Shown here in pieces: positions 17,986 through 27,170 of a stretch of DNA of 64,000 nt. Positions within the stretch are counted from its first letter, which is position 1, and each line of letters starts with the position of its first letter. Source of the DNA: Cytobacillus sp. NJ13 (GTDB taxonomy: Bacteria; Bacillota; Bacilli; Bacillales; Cytobacillaceae); contig JAUCFP010000006.1 of the NCBI GenBank assembly GCA_030348385.1, positions 2,724,501 to 2,788,500 on the forward strand, in the 5' to 3' direction. The notes beneath the pieces are model-generated. The model searched no databases. It was not told the DNA's origin and saw nothing but the letters and a program-made list of their open reading frames with translations. The position numbers and the translations under genes were made by a program.

Positions 17986-18019
17986 TCATAACCCAATTCC
18001 CCTCCATTAAAACAACCAC

Positions 18020-19304
18020 TCACCCAAACTTCCCTATCTCCTTTATAAAAGCCAGTCTTACAGTCCCAATCGGTCCATTCCGCTGTTTGGCCAGGATGAT
18101 CTCAATCGTATCCTTGCGGTCAGATTCCTTATAGTAATAATCATCACGGTATAAAAACGCAATCACATCCGCATCCTGCTCAATCTGCCCGCTCTCCCGC
18201 AAATCTGAAAGCATCGGCCGCTTGTCCTGCCTGCTTTCCACGCCACGGCTCAGCTGTGACAGGGCAATCACCGCTACATTCAAATCCCTTGCCATCGTCT
18301 TCAGCTTCCGGCTGATCTCGCTGATTTCCGCCTGGCGGTTCTGATGCCTGGGATTCCCCGCGATCAGCTGCAGATAATCAATCACCACCAGCATCCGTCT
18401 ACCCTCGCCGTACTTCCGGCGTGCTTTTCTGACCTTGGACCAGATGTACCCAATATCCATCCCAGCTTGATCAAAAATATGCAGCTTCATCTCGCCGAAC
18501 GCCCCCATCACACTGGAAAAATGAGTCCAGTCTCCCTCACTAAAATAGCGCTTTGGGTTCCTCAGTTTAATCGAACTGATTTCCCCTTTGCAGCTGATCA
18601 TCCTTTTCAGGAGCTGCTTTTTGGACATTTCCAGTGAAAAAATAAGGGCCGCATCCTGATCAGCCGCGTTCAGGGCCATATTGAGGGCAAAGGCAGTTTT
18701 CCCAACACCCGGCCGCGCTCCGACAATGATCAGATCAGACTCCTGGAACCCGCCGGTCAGCCTGTCCTGTTTCTAAAACCAGACGGAATCCCGGTCATTT
18801 CCCCCAGGTCCTTTTCCGCTTCCCCGTAAAGCTCAACCAAGGAAGGCATGACCACCCCCAAGTCATCATCTGCTACATGATCCTCAATCTGCATGAGATC
18901 CTGAATGCCATCCCTTAAAGTACAGGAAATGTCTCCAGTCTTCGCATTTTCCTGAATCCGACCCGCAATTTCGACAGCCTTGCGCTTCTTGTAATATTCA
19001 AGAACCGTGTCCTGATAAAATGTAAAGTTCGCTACAGTCGGCACACTACCGGCAAGCTGGGTGATATAGCCAATCCCGCCAAAGCTCTCAAGATTGTGCT
19101 GGCCCGCTTCTTCCACAACCGAAATCACATCAACAGGCTTCCCCTTAGCATCAAGCTGCAGAATAAGTGTCATCAGCCGCCTTAGCCTCGCTAAATAAAA
19201 GTGTTCCGGCCGCAGCGTGCATTCTTTGATAGCCCATCCTCCAAAAACAGCGCCCCCACTGTCGCCTCTTCTGCCTCCTGGCTGTAAAGCCCGTACCCCT
19301 GCAT
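18020..19304 (-). pseudogene. DnaB-like replicative helicase of a phage replication module, frameshifted twice
   Basis: Read across two frame changes this is a 428-aa DnaB-type hexameric helicase. The N-terminal domain starts MQGYGLYSQEAEEATVGA. Walker A is GARPGVGKTAF and Walker B is VVIDYLQLI. It also has GNPRHQNRQAEISEISRKLK and the C-terminal LAKQRNGPIGTV. Frame breaks fall near 19230 (one A missing before TCAAAGAA) and near 18770 (in the GF-x-x-LDRLTGG turn). The length is two bases short of a whole frame, consistent with two deletions. Its ATG overlaps the stop of the loader gene. As read, it is non-functional. Confidence 0.8.
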
Positions 19305-19645
19305 CAGGCTTCACCCCTGGCTATGCCGAGAATCTCCCGCATTTTCGCCAGCTCAGCCTGAACCACTTCCTCGCTTGCCGGCTTCCAGGGAATCGGCACA
19401 ATAAAGGCAGTATCCCGACAATCCGGAATCGCTCTGGAAACAGCCGCAGACTTTCGAACCAGATCCGAAATCTTCGGCGGGTAAGGTGAAACCTCCACAT
19501 GCCGAAGCAAATTCAGCCGCAGGTCTTCAATCTCATGATGCTTCAGCACCTCATGCCAGTAATCAATTTTCTGCTGATTCACCTCAAACTGATTGTAATA
19601 AACGGATATCAGAGCCAGCAATGTATACGTCTCCCGTTTAGTCAT
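19304..19645 (-). CDS. G39P-like replicative helicase loader/inhibitor
   Basis: 113 aa, small helical protein like the phage SPP1 G39P loader that delivers the DnaB-type helicase to the origin complex. It shows the family pattern MTKRETYTLLALISVYY..F, with WHEVLKHHE and a conserved PPKISDLV turn near residue 70. The ATG at 19645 is preferred over a longer start because the family begins MTK and a GGAGG lies upstream. It overlaps both neighbours by a few bases, so it belongs to one translationally coupled replication operon. It is the only intact gene of the three. Confidence 0.75.
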   Translation of the reverse strand: MTKRETYTLLALISVYYNQFEVNQQKIDYWHEVLKHHEIEDLRLNLLRHVEVSPYPPKISDLVRKSAAVSRAIPDCRDTAFIVPIPWKPASEEVVQAELAKMREILGIARGEA

Positions 19646-20390
19646 CAAGGTTAAAATCCTCCTCCTGCATCTGCTTACCAAGCGGCATTTGATTCAGGTA
19701 CGATTCAAAGCGGGTGCCAAACAGCGTCTCAGGCCTCAGGAACTTCCTCCAGTACGGATCATGCAGCCATTCCTCCGCCTTCAGGCCGATCACCTTTTTA
19801 AAATCAGCGAGCCTGAATCCCTCCAGCCACCTTGCCCGGATCAGCTTCTTCGTTTTCTTCGAGCCTGTCCGGTATGCTGAATGGGTTTGGCTGTTCAGAT
19901 ATTCGATAACCGCAGCATAGGGGATATCTTTTTTCTCTGCTGTAGTCTCTGTAGTAGTCTCTGGTATTGGCTGTTCCGAACCGGCATCCTCCATCGGGCT
20001 TGCTGGCTGGCTCGGCGGTTCCTTCTAACTGGTTCTAGATGCCAGAAAGAACTCTTGGCAGCCCTCTACCTCAGCAGCTAGCTTTTCATAATCAATCGTG
20101 TACCATTTTGTCTTATCCATCTTTGAAAAATTAAAATTCCCCGATATCAAAAAGCCTTGATCTTCAAGCGAGCGAATGGCCCGCTTAATGGTCGTCTCAG
20201 ACCAGAATGTCACTTGCTTTTTCCAATCTTTATATGTATTAAAAATCCAGGTTCGTTCTTTTATTACATGCTTGCTGTTCAACAGCCAATAATGGACCTG
20301 CTGAAGCATCACGGCTTCATTGAAACCTATCTTTTCTGCCAGAGAAGGCAGAATCATAATTGGATTCTCATTCACCAAAAGTTTGCTCAC
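19638..20390 (-). pseudogene. Phage replication initiator with an in-frame stop codon
   Basis: A 250-aa initiator is interrupted by TAG near 20025. The first part (GTG start at 20390 with GGTGGAGGGG upstream) is a winged-helix domain, with NEAVMLQQVHYWL and WSETTIKRAIRSLEDQGF. The second part is the conserved phage C-terminal domain, with KKTKKLIRARWLEGF and RPETLFGTRFESYLNQ. Both halves are in the same frame, so a single nonsense change explains the break. Proteins of this layout bind the origin and recruit the loader-helicase pair encoded directly downstream. Confidence 0.75.
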
Positions 20391-20542
20391 TTTAACCCCT
20401 CCACCCGTTTTTTGTTTTTGCACCGTCCGCAAATTCTTTTTGGAATTACGATTAGATCACACTTATAAAATCGAAATTAACCATTAAAAAAGACAGGGTG
20501 AATAAAAATTTTTAATCAATTATGAAGATTTCATGAACAAAT

Positions 20543-20570
20543 AAATAAAGGCTGCCCATTTCGGCAGCCT
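20543..20570 (-). terminator. Terminator of the GNAT gene
   Basis: On the minus strand AGGCTGCC/GGCAGCCT forms an 8-bp stem with a 6-base loop, followed by TTTATTTATTT. It overlaps the last codons. Confidence 0.75.
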
Positions 20571-21010
20571 CAGTTATGTAATCGTTTCTCCAGCACTATC
20601 TTATGCAGTCCTTTTTCATCGATGTAAGCTTCAATAACATCAAATCCATGCTTAATATTTAAAATCAGCATGCTTCTCCATTTGTTCATCGTCTTCGTCC
20701 GGACCACTTTATAGCCCTTTTCTTTTAGGTATCCATGCTGCCTTTCCATTAGCATGGAAGCAATCCCATTTTTCCTGTAATCAGGGTCGACCCCGCCCAG
20801 CCAGCTATAAAATGTATCCTGATCAATGGCATACCCCATTTTATATCCGATCACCTTTTCTCCATCCATAGCCACCAGCAACAGCAATTGGGGTTTGCTT
20901 TTCATTTTGCTGACTAATTGATCAGACTCGCCGAATATGGTTTTATGCAGTTCTAAGATTCCTTCTAAAATTTCTTCTTCAGGGAATGAGGTAAAAAGCT
21001 TAAATTTCAT
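20570..21010 (-). CDS. GNAT family N-acetyltransferase
   Basis: 146 aa. The core acetyl-CoA-binding segment is WLGGVDPDYRKNGIASMLMERQHGYLKEKG, with the strand LILNIKHGFDVIEAY near the end. The sequence resembles small Bacillus acetyltransferases of unknown substrate. It is the last gene of a three-gene minus-strand group with two small membrane proteins upstream (7-bp gap), and a good terminator closes it. Confidence 0.82.
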   Translation of the reverse strand: MKFKLFTSFPEEEILEGILELHKTIFGESDQLVSKMKSKPQLLLLVAMDGEKVIGYKMGYAIDQDTFYSWLGGVDPDYRKNGIASMLMERQHGYLKEKGYKVVRTKTMNKWRSMLILNIKHGFDVIEAYIDEKGLHKIVLEKRLHN

Positions 21011-21016
21011 ATCCCG

Positions 21017-21208
21017 CTAATCACCCTTATTCTCTAATAATCGGTCCAGCTTTTCCTCCACCCGCTTTATCCTGTCGTTTCTTCTCTTAAAAATAAAAAA
21101 CAGAATGACCATAAACGCTGGAATCGTCAGTAAAAAGGCAAAAGCCAAAAGCTGAAATAAAATATCGCCACCATTAAATCCGGCTTGAGCTATGATTAAG
21201 AAATTCAT
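21017..21208 (-). CDS. DUF4083-like small membrane protein
   Basis: 63 aa: one long hydrophobic segment (~13-42) followed by a basic, coiled tail RRNDRIKRVEEKLDRLLE. That is the usual layout of DUF4083 proteins in Bacillus, whose function is unknown. The ATG overlaps the stop of the upstream small gene (21205-21208) and has AAAGGGG upstream. The family assignment rests on layout only. Confidence 0.65.
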   Translation of the reverse strand: MNFLIIAQAGFNGGDILFQLLAFAFLLTIPAFMVILFFIFKRRNDRIKRVEEKLDRLLENKGD

Positions 21209-21405
21209 GAAGATTCCCCTTTCTGGGATGACATGGTTAAATTATATAAATGTCTGAGGGATACAACGAGAACAAATACTGCCAAAGCATTAGTCACGGA
21301 AAAGAAGTCTATACCCGTTATCATGTTTCTAATCATCAATATTATGGCTATTACAGAAATAATGATGGCCGAATAAAAATCAAACCTGCCGCTATTTTCT
21401 TTCAA
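21205..21405 (-). CDS. Small membrane protein of unknown function
   Basis: 66 aa with two hydrophobic helices (~12-26 and ~36-52) and a short polar tail. The start is TTG with GGGGGGA about ten bases upstream. It overlaps the next gene by four bases, so the two are probably translated together and may form a small membrane complex. No family recognised. Confidence 0.6.
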   Translation of the reverse strand: MKENSGRFDFYSAIIISVIAIILMIRNMITGIDFFSVTNALAVFVLVVSLRHLYNLTMSSQKGESS

Positions 21406-21681
21406 AACCAGTCCCCCCTTTTATGATAGTTTACGATTTTATTGGAGGGAAAGTTTCATGGTCAGTTATAAAAATGCCCTGCGAGCTGCATTTGGTCTAT
21501 TTGCATTACAGAGGACACGTTCTTTGTCCCGATAAAGTAGCCTGTACAAAAAAGAAAAAGAGGCATAACCAGACAGCAGCTCTGCCTGACTATACCTCGA
21601 CTAATTTTAAAAAAGATGCATACCCATTTCTCTAGTTTCGATATTCCGTTCCACTATCCGGTTTCTTTTTCGCGGTCCTTG

Positions 21682-21903
21682 TCAGCTTTCAAAAGCATAC
21701 AATATAATCTCCATCCCGCTATGTGTCTTGCGCCAATCATAAACGACTAGTACTCTCTTATCTGTCCTCTTCTCCACTTCAGCCTTAAATCTGTTTTTAA
21801 CCTCCTCGATAATGATCCTCTTATCCTCATACTTACCTGAGTTTACTTGTCTTCGATCATCATAAACAATGGCATAGTCTAATAACTTGTTAGAAATATT
21901 CAT
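21682..21903 (-). CDS. Small conserved-looking soluble protein, function unknown
   Basis: 73 aa, charged and without membrane segments. It alternates predicted strands and helices: LDYAIVYDDRR, EEVKNRFKAEVEKR, RVLVVYDWRKTHSG. The ATG has a near-perfect GAGGAGGGAG site, strong support for it being real. It stands alone between a ~275-bp space with nothing recognisable and a divergent small membrane gene. Confidence 0.6.
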   Translation of the reverse strand: MNISNKLLDYAIVYDDRRQVNSGKYEDKRIIIEEVKNRFKAEVEKRTDKRVLVVYDWRKTHSGMEIILYAFES

Positions 21904-22006
21904 TTACTCCCTCCTCTAAAAATGGATATTTATGTTAAAATATAGTTTGCAGCCTTTCTTTATTCTTTACACACAGGATTTTATAAAATTGAAGGCGGTG
22001 AGAGTT

Positions 22007-22219
22007 TTGAATAAATCGCAGCGATTTTTATTAAGCCTATTAGCCATCATTTTGAGTTTTGCCCTATTTGTGATTGGAATACTATTTGCTGAAAAAATAC
22101 CTTTCCTTACTGTGCTGGGGATATTGGGGCTTAGCGGGGTTTATTATTTTGTTTTCCGTATTGTCAAAAGATCATCCAAGGTGAACACTAAAGATCCTAA
22201 TTCCATTAGAAAAAGGTGA
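22007..22219 (+). CDS. Small two-helix membrane protein
   Basis: 70 aa from a TTG start (GGCGGTGAG upstream) with helices at ~8-28 and ~33-50 and a basic tail. A longer reading from 21932 has no ribosome site. It ends six bases before the PPOX protein start, so the two probably form an operon. Function unknown. Confidence 0.6.
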   Translation: MNKSQRFLLSLLAIILSFALFVIGILFAEKIPFLTVLGILGLSGVYYFVFRIVKRSSKVNTKDPNSIRKR

Positions 22220-22224
22220 AATTT

Positions 22225-22866
22225 ATGAGTTCAAAATATCCAGATATTATAACTGCCAGAGAAGAATTTGAGTCTTTTCGGGAAGAAGTCGGCCAGCCCA
22301 GTGCGCGTGCCGCCGGCAAAGTCATTACTTTCATCGATGAGCATTGCATTGACTTTATTTCCAAATCTCCTTTTTTAACGTTGTCCACTTCAGATTCTGA
22401 CGGGAAGTGTGATGTTTCTCCAAGGGGGGATTCCCCCGGTTTTGTGACGGTTCTAGACGAGCGGCATCTTTTTATTCCGGAACGGCCGGGCAATAAAAGA
22501 ATGGATTCCGCTCATAATATCATAGCAAATCCCAATATTGGACTCCTTTTTCTCATACCAGGGCTTGGAGAAACGCTAAGAATTAATGGCAAAGCTTATA
22601 TTTGCCGTGACCCTGAGCTCTTAGAGAAGAGCAAGGTAAAAGGCCGAGCTCCCTTATTTGGAATTTTAGTAGAAGCAGAGGAATGCTTTATTCATTGTGC
22701 GAAAGCATTGATCCGATCGGGCTTATGGAACGGGGAGTCATGGCTTGCGAAAGAAGCCCTTCCTTCTGCCCCTGTAATGCTGGCAGCTCATACAAAATTG
22801 CCGAATGATACATCCGAACAAGTGGCGAAGGACCTCCAGGATAGTTATAAAAATAGATTGTATTAA
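22225..22866 (+). CDS. Pyridoxamine 5'-phosphate oxidase family protein (MSMEG_1061 type)
   Basis: 213 aa flavin/F420-binding split-barrel protein. It has the family pattern DFISKSPFLTLSTSDSDGKCDVSPRGD, then ERPGNKRMDSAHNI and a C-terminal EECFIHCAKALIRSGLW. The latter is characteristic of the FMN-dependent PPOX subgroup annotated MSMEG_1061. The ATG lies eight bases after AAAAGGTGA. The reaction is probably a flavin-dependent reduction; the substrate is unknown. Likely co-transcribed with the small membrane protein just upstream. Confidence 0.85.
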   Translation: MSSKYPDIITAREEFESFREEVGQPSARAAGKVITFIDEHCIDFISKSPFLTLSTSDSDGKCDVSPRGDSPGFVTVLDERHLFIPERPGNKRMDSAHNIIANPNIGLLFLIPGLGETLRINGKAYICRDPELLEKSKVKGRAPLFGILVEAEECFIHCAKALIRSGLWNGESWLAKEALPSAPVMLAAHTKLPNDTSEQVAKDLQDSYKNRLY

Positions 22867-23040
22867 GGAAAGCCTCTATTAAAGAGCGGCTGTCCTGACA
22901 CTCAGCGCTGCTGCAGCAATGAAATGACCTTTCCTGAAACGCATTGAGCCCCATAGCTTATTAAAGAATATAAAGCTAGTTTTATAGAAAAAGGAATTAT
23001 ATAATAGGAGAAAAATATTTTCATTTTGGAGAAAACTCAT

Positions 23041-24603
23041 ATGGGGCACGAATTATGGATGTACATCCTCATTCTCACTTTTTCAGGGGCACTCAGCTTA
23101 TCGCTTTGTCTTTTTGCACACTTTAAACTAAGGAATGCACCGGGTGCCGGACCTTATAAGATCTTAACACTGCTGTCCGCGATCTTTACCTTTTCCTATG
23201 CATTCGAACTGTCGAGCTCCACTTTAACAGAAGTTCAATTCTGGCTGGGCATTGAATATTTGTTCATGCCATTCATTCCTGTTTTCACTTTATTGATGTG
23301 CCTTGAATATGCCGGACACAAGCTGAGCAGGAGCCTGTATTTTTCCCTGTTCATCATCCCGATTTTGACCATCTTTATGCATCATACCAATAAACTCCAT
23401 CATTTTTACTACTCAGCAGTCAGGCTGAGAGAGGATACGCCATTTCCCGTGCTGGATCTGGAATATGGATTCTGGTTTTATGTGCACGCCATTTTTCTGT
23501 TCATGTGCCTGATGTTCAGTATCATCATCCTGCTTCTGCGATTAAGAAAATCCTTCTGGCGATTCCGGGTGCAAATCCTTTTGATGACCGCCGGACTCTT
23601 TGTTCCGATTGTGGCCAATCATTATTATCTGAATGATCTGAGTCCCTACGGCATTGATTTAGGCCCTGTATCCATGAGTATTTCCTTCATTCTTCATGGC
23701 ATTGCGCTCTTCTCATTCCAGATGTTCAATCTCGCTCCAATAGCAAGGGACACGGTTTTTGAAAGCTTGAAGGAGGGTGTCATCGTTCTCAATCAGAACG
23801 GGGCAATCGTGGATTATAACCAGGCGATGCTGCCTGTTATGCCTGACCTCAAGGAAACTGCCATCGGCAAGCATATTCATGATGTTCTTCATGGAAACAG
23901 CACACTTAGAAAAGTTATCTGCTCCGGAAGGAATGGTGATTATGAGTGGGAAAAAGAGGGTGAACAGGTCCATTTCCAAGTACAATTTTCACCCGTCTAT
24001 TCCCTGAACAAAGATCCAATTGGACGAATTATCTCCCTGGCTGATGTAACTGAAAAAGTAAATATGCAGAAAACCCTTAAACGTTTGGCCAGCATTGATA
24101 GTTTAACCCAGATTTATAATCGGGCCTATTTTCTAAGTGAGATGGAAAGCTCACTGAGCACCCTATCTCCAGGTGCGGATGTTTCCCTTATTATGTTTGA
24201 TATTGACCACTTTAAACATGTCAATGATACATATGGCCACGAAGCTGGCGATCTCGTGCTGGTCCAGGTCGCTAGCCTTGTGAAAAACAGCCTTCGAAAA
24301 CGGGATATCATCGGCAGATATGGCGGGGAAGAATTCATGATTTATTTGCCTGACACGCCTGCACACGAAGCACACCTGCTGATCGAAGCGATCCGCCTGG
24401 ACATTGCAGGGAGCCCGATTGCTGTGGATGATAAAATCATTTCAATCACCTCAAGCTTCGGCCTATCGCATACAAAAGTCTCAGCAGAAACTCTTGAAGC
24501 TTCAACCAAAACCTTATTGAAACAAGCCGACCTCGCACTTTATGATGCAAAAAGAAATGGCAGAAACAATGTACAGCGTTACGGCGAAATACTCCATGCA
24601 TGA
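23041..24603 (+). CDS. Membrane-bound diguanylate cyclase (7TM-PAS-GGDEF)
   Basis: 520 aa. Seven N-terminal transmembrane helices of the histidine-kinase 7TM sensor type (~1-230) are followed by a PAS-like domain (~238-340) and a GGDEF domain (~350-515). The catalytic signature is GGEEF (residues ~428-432), so the enzyme should make c-di-GMP. An inhibitory RxxD site (RKRD) sits five residues before it, implying product feedback. The ATG at 23041 has GGAG nine bases upstream; a TTG at 23026 is possible. A metallo-hydrolase gene starts 29 bp downstream. Confidence 0.9.
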   Translation: MGHELWMYILILTFSGALSLSLCLFAHFKLRNAPGAGPYKILTLLSAIFTFSYAFELSSSTLTEVQFWLGIEYLFMPFIPVFTLLMCLEYAGHKLSRSLYFSLFIIPILTIFMHHTNKLHHFYYSAVRLREDTPFPVLDLEYGFWFYVHAIFLFMCLMFSIIILLLRLRKSFWRFRVQILLMTAGLFVPIVANHYYLNDLSPYGIDLGPVSMSISFILHGIALFSFQMFNLAPIARDTVFESLKEGVIVLNQNGAIVDYNQAMLPVMPDLKETAIGKHIHDVLHGNSTLRKVICSGRNGDYEWEKEGEQVHFQVQFSPVYSLNKDPIGRIISLADVTEKVNMQKTLKRLASIDSLTQIYNRAYFLSEMESSLSTLSPGADVSLIMFDIDHFKHVNDTYGHEAGDLVLVQVASLVKNSLRKRDIIGRYGGEEFMIYLPDTPAHEAHLLIEAIRLDIAGSPIAVDDKIISITSSFGLSHTKVSAETLEASTKTLLKQADLALYDAKRNGRNNVQRYGEILHA

Positions 24604-24632
24604 CCCTGATATCGGGAAAGGAGCTGAATGTT

Positions 24633-25457
24633 TTGTTTGTTAAGAAGAAGGCATCCACGGGAGAGAAAAACGGAGTTTCCTACCTGAATGGCCAAATCAA
24701 GTTTCAGGGTGTTTCATTAAATGTCTACAGCTATTTAACGGATGGTGTCTTAATTGACACTGGCGCCCAGTCCTTACATACATTTTTTGAACCATTTATG
24801 GATGAAGGCGATTTCGACCAGGTCATGATCACCCATTTTCACGAAGACCATACAGGCTGCGCAGCATATGCTGAAAAAACGAAGAAACTTCCTATCTTTT
24901 TAAACGAAAATTCTATCCGGTCCTGTGCCAAAAGGGCAGATTACCCTTTATACAGGCAGCTCTTTTGGGGAAGAAGAAAGCCATTCCAGGCCCTGGCCAT
25001 GCCTGACTCGTTTTCATCCCGTAAAGCGCAGTGGGATGTCATCGACACCCCTGGCCACGCTTATGATCATAAAGCCTTCTTAAACCGGGAAACCGGCCAG
25101 CTGTTCACAGGCGACTTATATGTCAGCGAAAAAACAAAGGTGGTTTTAGCAGAAGAAAGCATTCCGGAAATTATCCGTTCATTGGATCGGGTTCTCACTT
25201 CAGACTTTGAAGATGTATTCTGCAGCCATGCAGGCTATGTAGAAGATGGGCGCGCAGCACTCAAGCGAAAGCGGGATTATCTGTTATCCATCCAGGATGA
25301 CGTATTCGCTCTGCACAAAGAAGGGAATTCAGCCGACGCGATCCGTCAAAAGCTTTTTCCGAAAAAATACCCGATCGTCAAATTTTCAGGCGGGGAATGG
25401 GATTCACTGCATATTGTCACATCGATATTGGAGGAAAGCAGCACATTCAAGCTTTAA
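24633..25457 (+). CDS. Metallo-beta-lactamase fold hydrolase
   Basis: 274 aa. The zinc-binding THFHEDHTG motif (H68, H70, D72, H73) is followed by a second-site DTPGHAYDH and TGDLYVSE. A C-terminal helical region (KRDYLLSIQDDV) resembles the RNase Z/glyoxalase II-like YqjP branch. It is probably a hydrolase of a thioester, phosphodiester or similar; substrate unknown. The TTG start is chosen because AAAGGAG lies about ten bases before it. It lies 29 bp after the diguanylate cyclase and may be co-transcribed. Confidence 0.82.
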   Translation: MFVKKKASTGEKNGVSYLNGQIKFQGVSLNVYSYLTDGVLIDTGAQSLHTFFEPFMDEGDFDQVMITHFHEDHTGCAAYAEKTKKLPIFLNENSIRSCAKRADYPLYRQLFWGRRKPFQALAMPDSFSSRKAQWDVIDTPGHAYDHKAFLNRETGQLFTGDLYVSEKTKVVLAEESIPEIIRSLDRVLTSDFEDVFCSHAGYVEDGRAALKRKRDYLLSIQDDVFALHKEGNSADAIRQKLFPKKYPIVKFSGGEWDSLHIVTSILEESSTFKL

Positions 25458-25483
25458 GAATCATAATGATCGGTGAACAAGTT

Positions 25484-25523
25484 GTATAAAAAAATAACTT
25501 TGACCTTTTTAGCCAAAGTTATT
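25484..25523 (-). terminator. Terminator of the NAD(P)-binding protein gene
   Basis: Perfect 10-bp stem AATAACTTTG/CAAAGTTATT. The minus-strand side runs into seven T, so it mainly stops transcription from the right. Confidence 0.8.
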
Positions 25524-25552
25524 AGTATCTTACTCTTTGATGTACATATTGA

Positions 25553-26212
25553 TTAATCGATATTATTCTGCCCTGCACATTCCCGAATCGCTTTGCCTTC
25601 GAGCGCAAAAATGCCGCTTCCTTTTGTTTTAGCAGAATTGATCATGGCTTCCGCCAATATTTCAGTCGGCAGAGGCTCTTGAGAACGAAGTATTCCGAAT
25701 TTATTAAAAAACTGTATGGCTTTCAATCCGGCAACTTCCATTTTTCTATCACTATTTTTTCGTATCAATACAGGCGGTTTGAAGATTGATAGTTTTGGGA
25801 ACCCTAAAGCCTTTACAGCTTCTTCTAACTGCCCCTTCATCCTTGTATAAAAAAAGAGAGAATCAGGCGAGGAAGAACCTGAAGATACCAGCACAAAATT
25901 ACTTACATTGTTTTCTCTGGCAGCTTTCGCAAACTGGTATTGATAATCGTAATCAATTTTCCATTGAGCTTCTTTACTTCCCGCAGCTTTTAGGGTAGTT
26001 CCCAAACAAGAAAACAAAACATCGCCCTTCACCAAATGCTTCCATTGTTCGGATTGATCAAAGTCAATCACATGCACCTTTAATTTTTCATGCTGGATAT
26101 CAAGATCACGCCTGACAAAAATATCAACCTGATGAAAAGAATCGTCTTCCAGCAATAGATCCAGCAAGTCCTTGCCTGTTGCTCCCGTTGCTCCTATTAA
26201 TAATGCGTGCAT
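25553..26212 (-). CDS. NAD(P)H-binding Rossmann protein (HTATIP2-like short-chain family)
   Basis: 219 aa atypical short-chain dehydrogenase/epimerase. The nucleotide loop is GATGATGKDLLDLLL at residues 8-22, followed by LFSCLGTTLKAAGS and FVLVSSGSSS. A YTRMKGQLEEAV segment matches the Tyr-x3-Lys pair. The pattern resembles HTATIP2/YbbB-like NADPH-binding proteins, often annotated only as oxidoreductase. It appears monocistronic, with its own terminator. Confidence 0.78.
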   Translation of the reverse strand: MHALLIGATGATGKDLLDLLLEDDSFHQVDIFVRRDLDIQHEKLKVHVIDFDQSEQWKHLVKGDVLFSCLGTTLKAAGSKEAQWKIDYDYQYQFAKAARENNVSNFVLVSSGSSSPDSLFFYTRMKGQLEEAVKALGFPKLSIFKPPVLIRKNSDRKMEVAGLKAIQFFNKFGILRSQEPLPTEILAEAMINSAKTKGSGIFALEGKAIRECAGQNNID

Positions 26213-26268
26213 TTTTTTCTCCTTATATTTTATATAGTCTATTTGAAATTATATACCACGTTCGTTCT

Positions 26269-26460
26269 TTATTTGTCATTATCTAAATCACGATCAAGAA
26301 ATGAGTCCCTTTCCTTTTTAATCCCATACTTTGTTTCGATAAATTGACCAGCCACAGACTTGTTAATACCATCCCTGACTGCTGCGGAAATGACTATATA
26401 CAAAATAAATAATCCAGCAATCCAAAGAATGATAGAAAATAAGAATGAACCGAAAACCAT
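26269..26460 (-). CDS. Small membrane protein, DUF6019-like
   Basis: 63 aa: one N-terminal helix (~3-26), then a short hinge AAVRDGINKSVAGQFIETKYGIK and an acidic tail. A strong GGAGGGGGT precedes the ATG. Proteins with this INKS...GIKKE arrangement are common in Bacillaceae with unknown role; the family name is from memory of the pattern. Confidence 0.6.
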   Translation of the reverse strand: MVFGSFLFSIILWIAGLFILYIVISAAVRDGINKSVAGQFIETKYGIKKERDSFLDRDLDNDK

Positions 26461-26674
26461 TTATACCCCCTCCAAACTTTTAAGCCATTCACTTTCAAGC
26501 CTCTTCTATTCCTCTTAATACATATTAGGTATGTAATGCTAATTATTTGACTACCTTGTTCAATTGACCTGCCTCTATGTTCAAAAAGAAAAAAAGCTGT
26601 CTTGTTAGACCACCTGAATAAAAGCTGGAGTTAAGGGTAATATACCTCTATAAAACTTTAACGAGGTGACGGAA

Positions 26675-27163
26675 ATGTCTAACATGATGAATCAAGAAGA
26701 AATAGAAACATTAAGAGAGTTAATCAAAGACATAGACACAGCCATGCTGACCACGGTAACGGAAGAAGGTCTTGTTTCCCGGCCAATGAAAACACAGGAA
26801 GTAGAGTTTGATGGTGACTTATGGTTTTTCACTAAAAAAGAGACTAATAAATATGAGGAAATTTTACATGACCAGGATGTTAATGTTGCTTATGCAGGTA
26901 AATCCTATGTTTCCGTCCGTGGAAAAGCAGAAATAGTTGAGGACTTAGATAAGAAAAAAGAATTGTGGAGCAAAGCATATGAGCAAATTATGCAAACTTC
27001 TTATGATGATCCTAATGTAGTCCTGATAAAAATAAAAGCGGAAGCAGTCGAATATTGGGAAACCGGTAACTTTACGAAGAAAATAGCCTTTCTCTTTAAA
27101 CGGATGACAGGGCAAAGTTCTAAATCGACAGATGTGAATGAAACGGTTGAATTGAACAAATAA
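26675..27163 (+). CDS. General-stress pyridoxamine 5'-phosphate oxidase-like protein (YdaG type)
   Basis: 162 aa FMN-binding split barrel. Diagnostic stretches are DIDTAMLTTVTEEGLVSRPMKTQEVEFDGDLWFFT (quoted in part as the fold's first strands), NVAYAGKSYVSVRGKAE and VLIKIKAEAVEYW. This matches Bacillus YdaG-like general stress protein 26. The ATG is eight bases after GAGGTGA. GGGTAA at 26635-26640 looks like a sigma-B -10 box, but no matching -35 box was found. A terminator follows. Confidence 0.83.
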   Translation: MSNMMNQEEIETLRELIKDIDTAMLTTVTEEGLVSRPMKTQEVEFDGDLWFFTKKETNKYEEILHDQDVNVAYAGKSYVSVRGKAEIVEDLDKKKELWSKAYEQIMQTSYDDPNVVLIKIKAEAVEYWETGNFTKKIAFLFKRMTGQSSKSTDVNETVELNK

Positions 27164-27170
27164 CAACAAC

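Noticed and set aside
17386..18010. Three overlapping plus-strand open frames of about 200 codons
   Set aside because: They are the same 52-bp noncoding repeat read in three frames; none has a ribosome site and the peptides are low-complexity.
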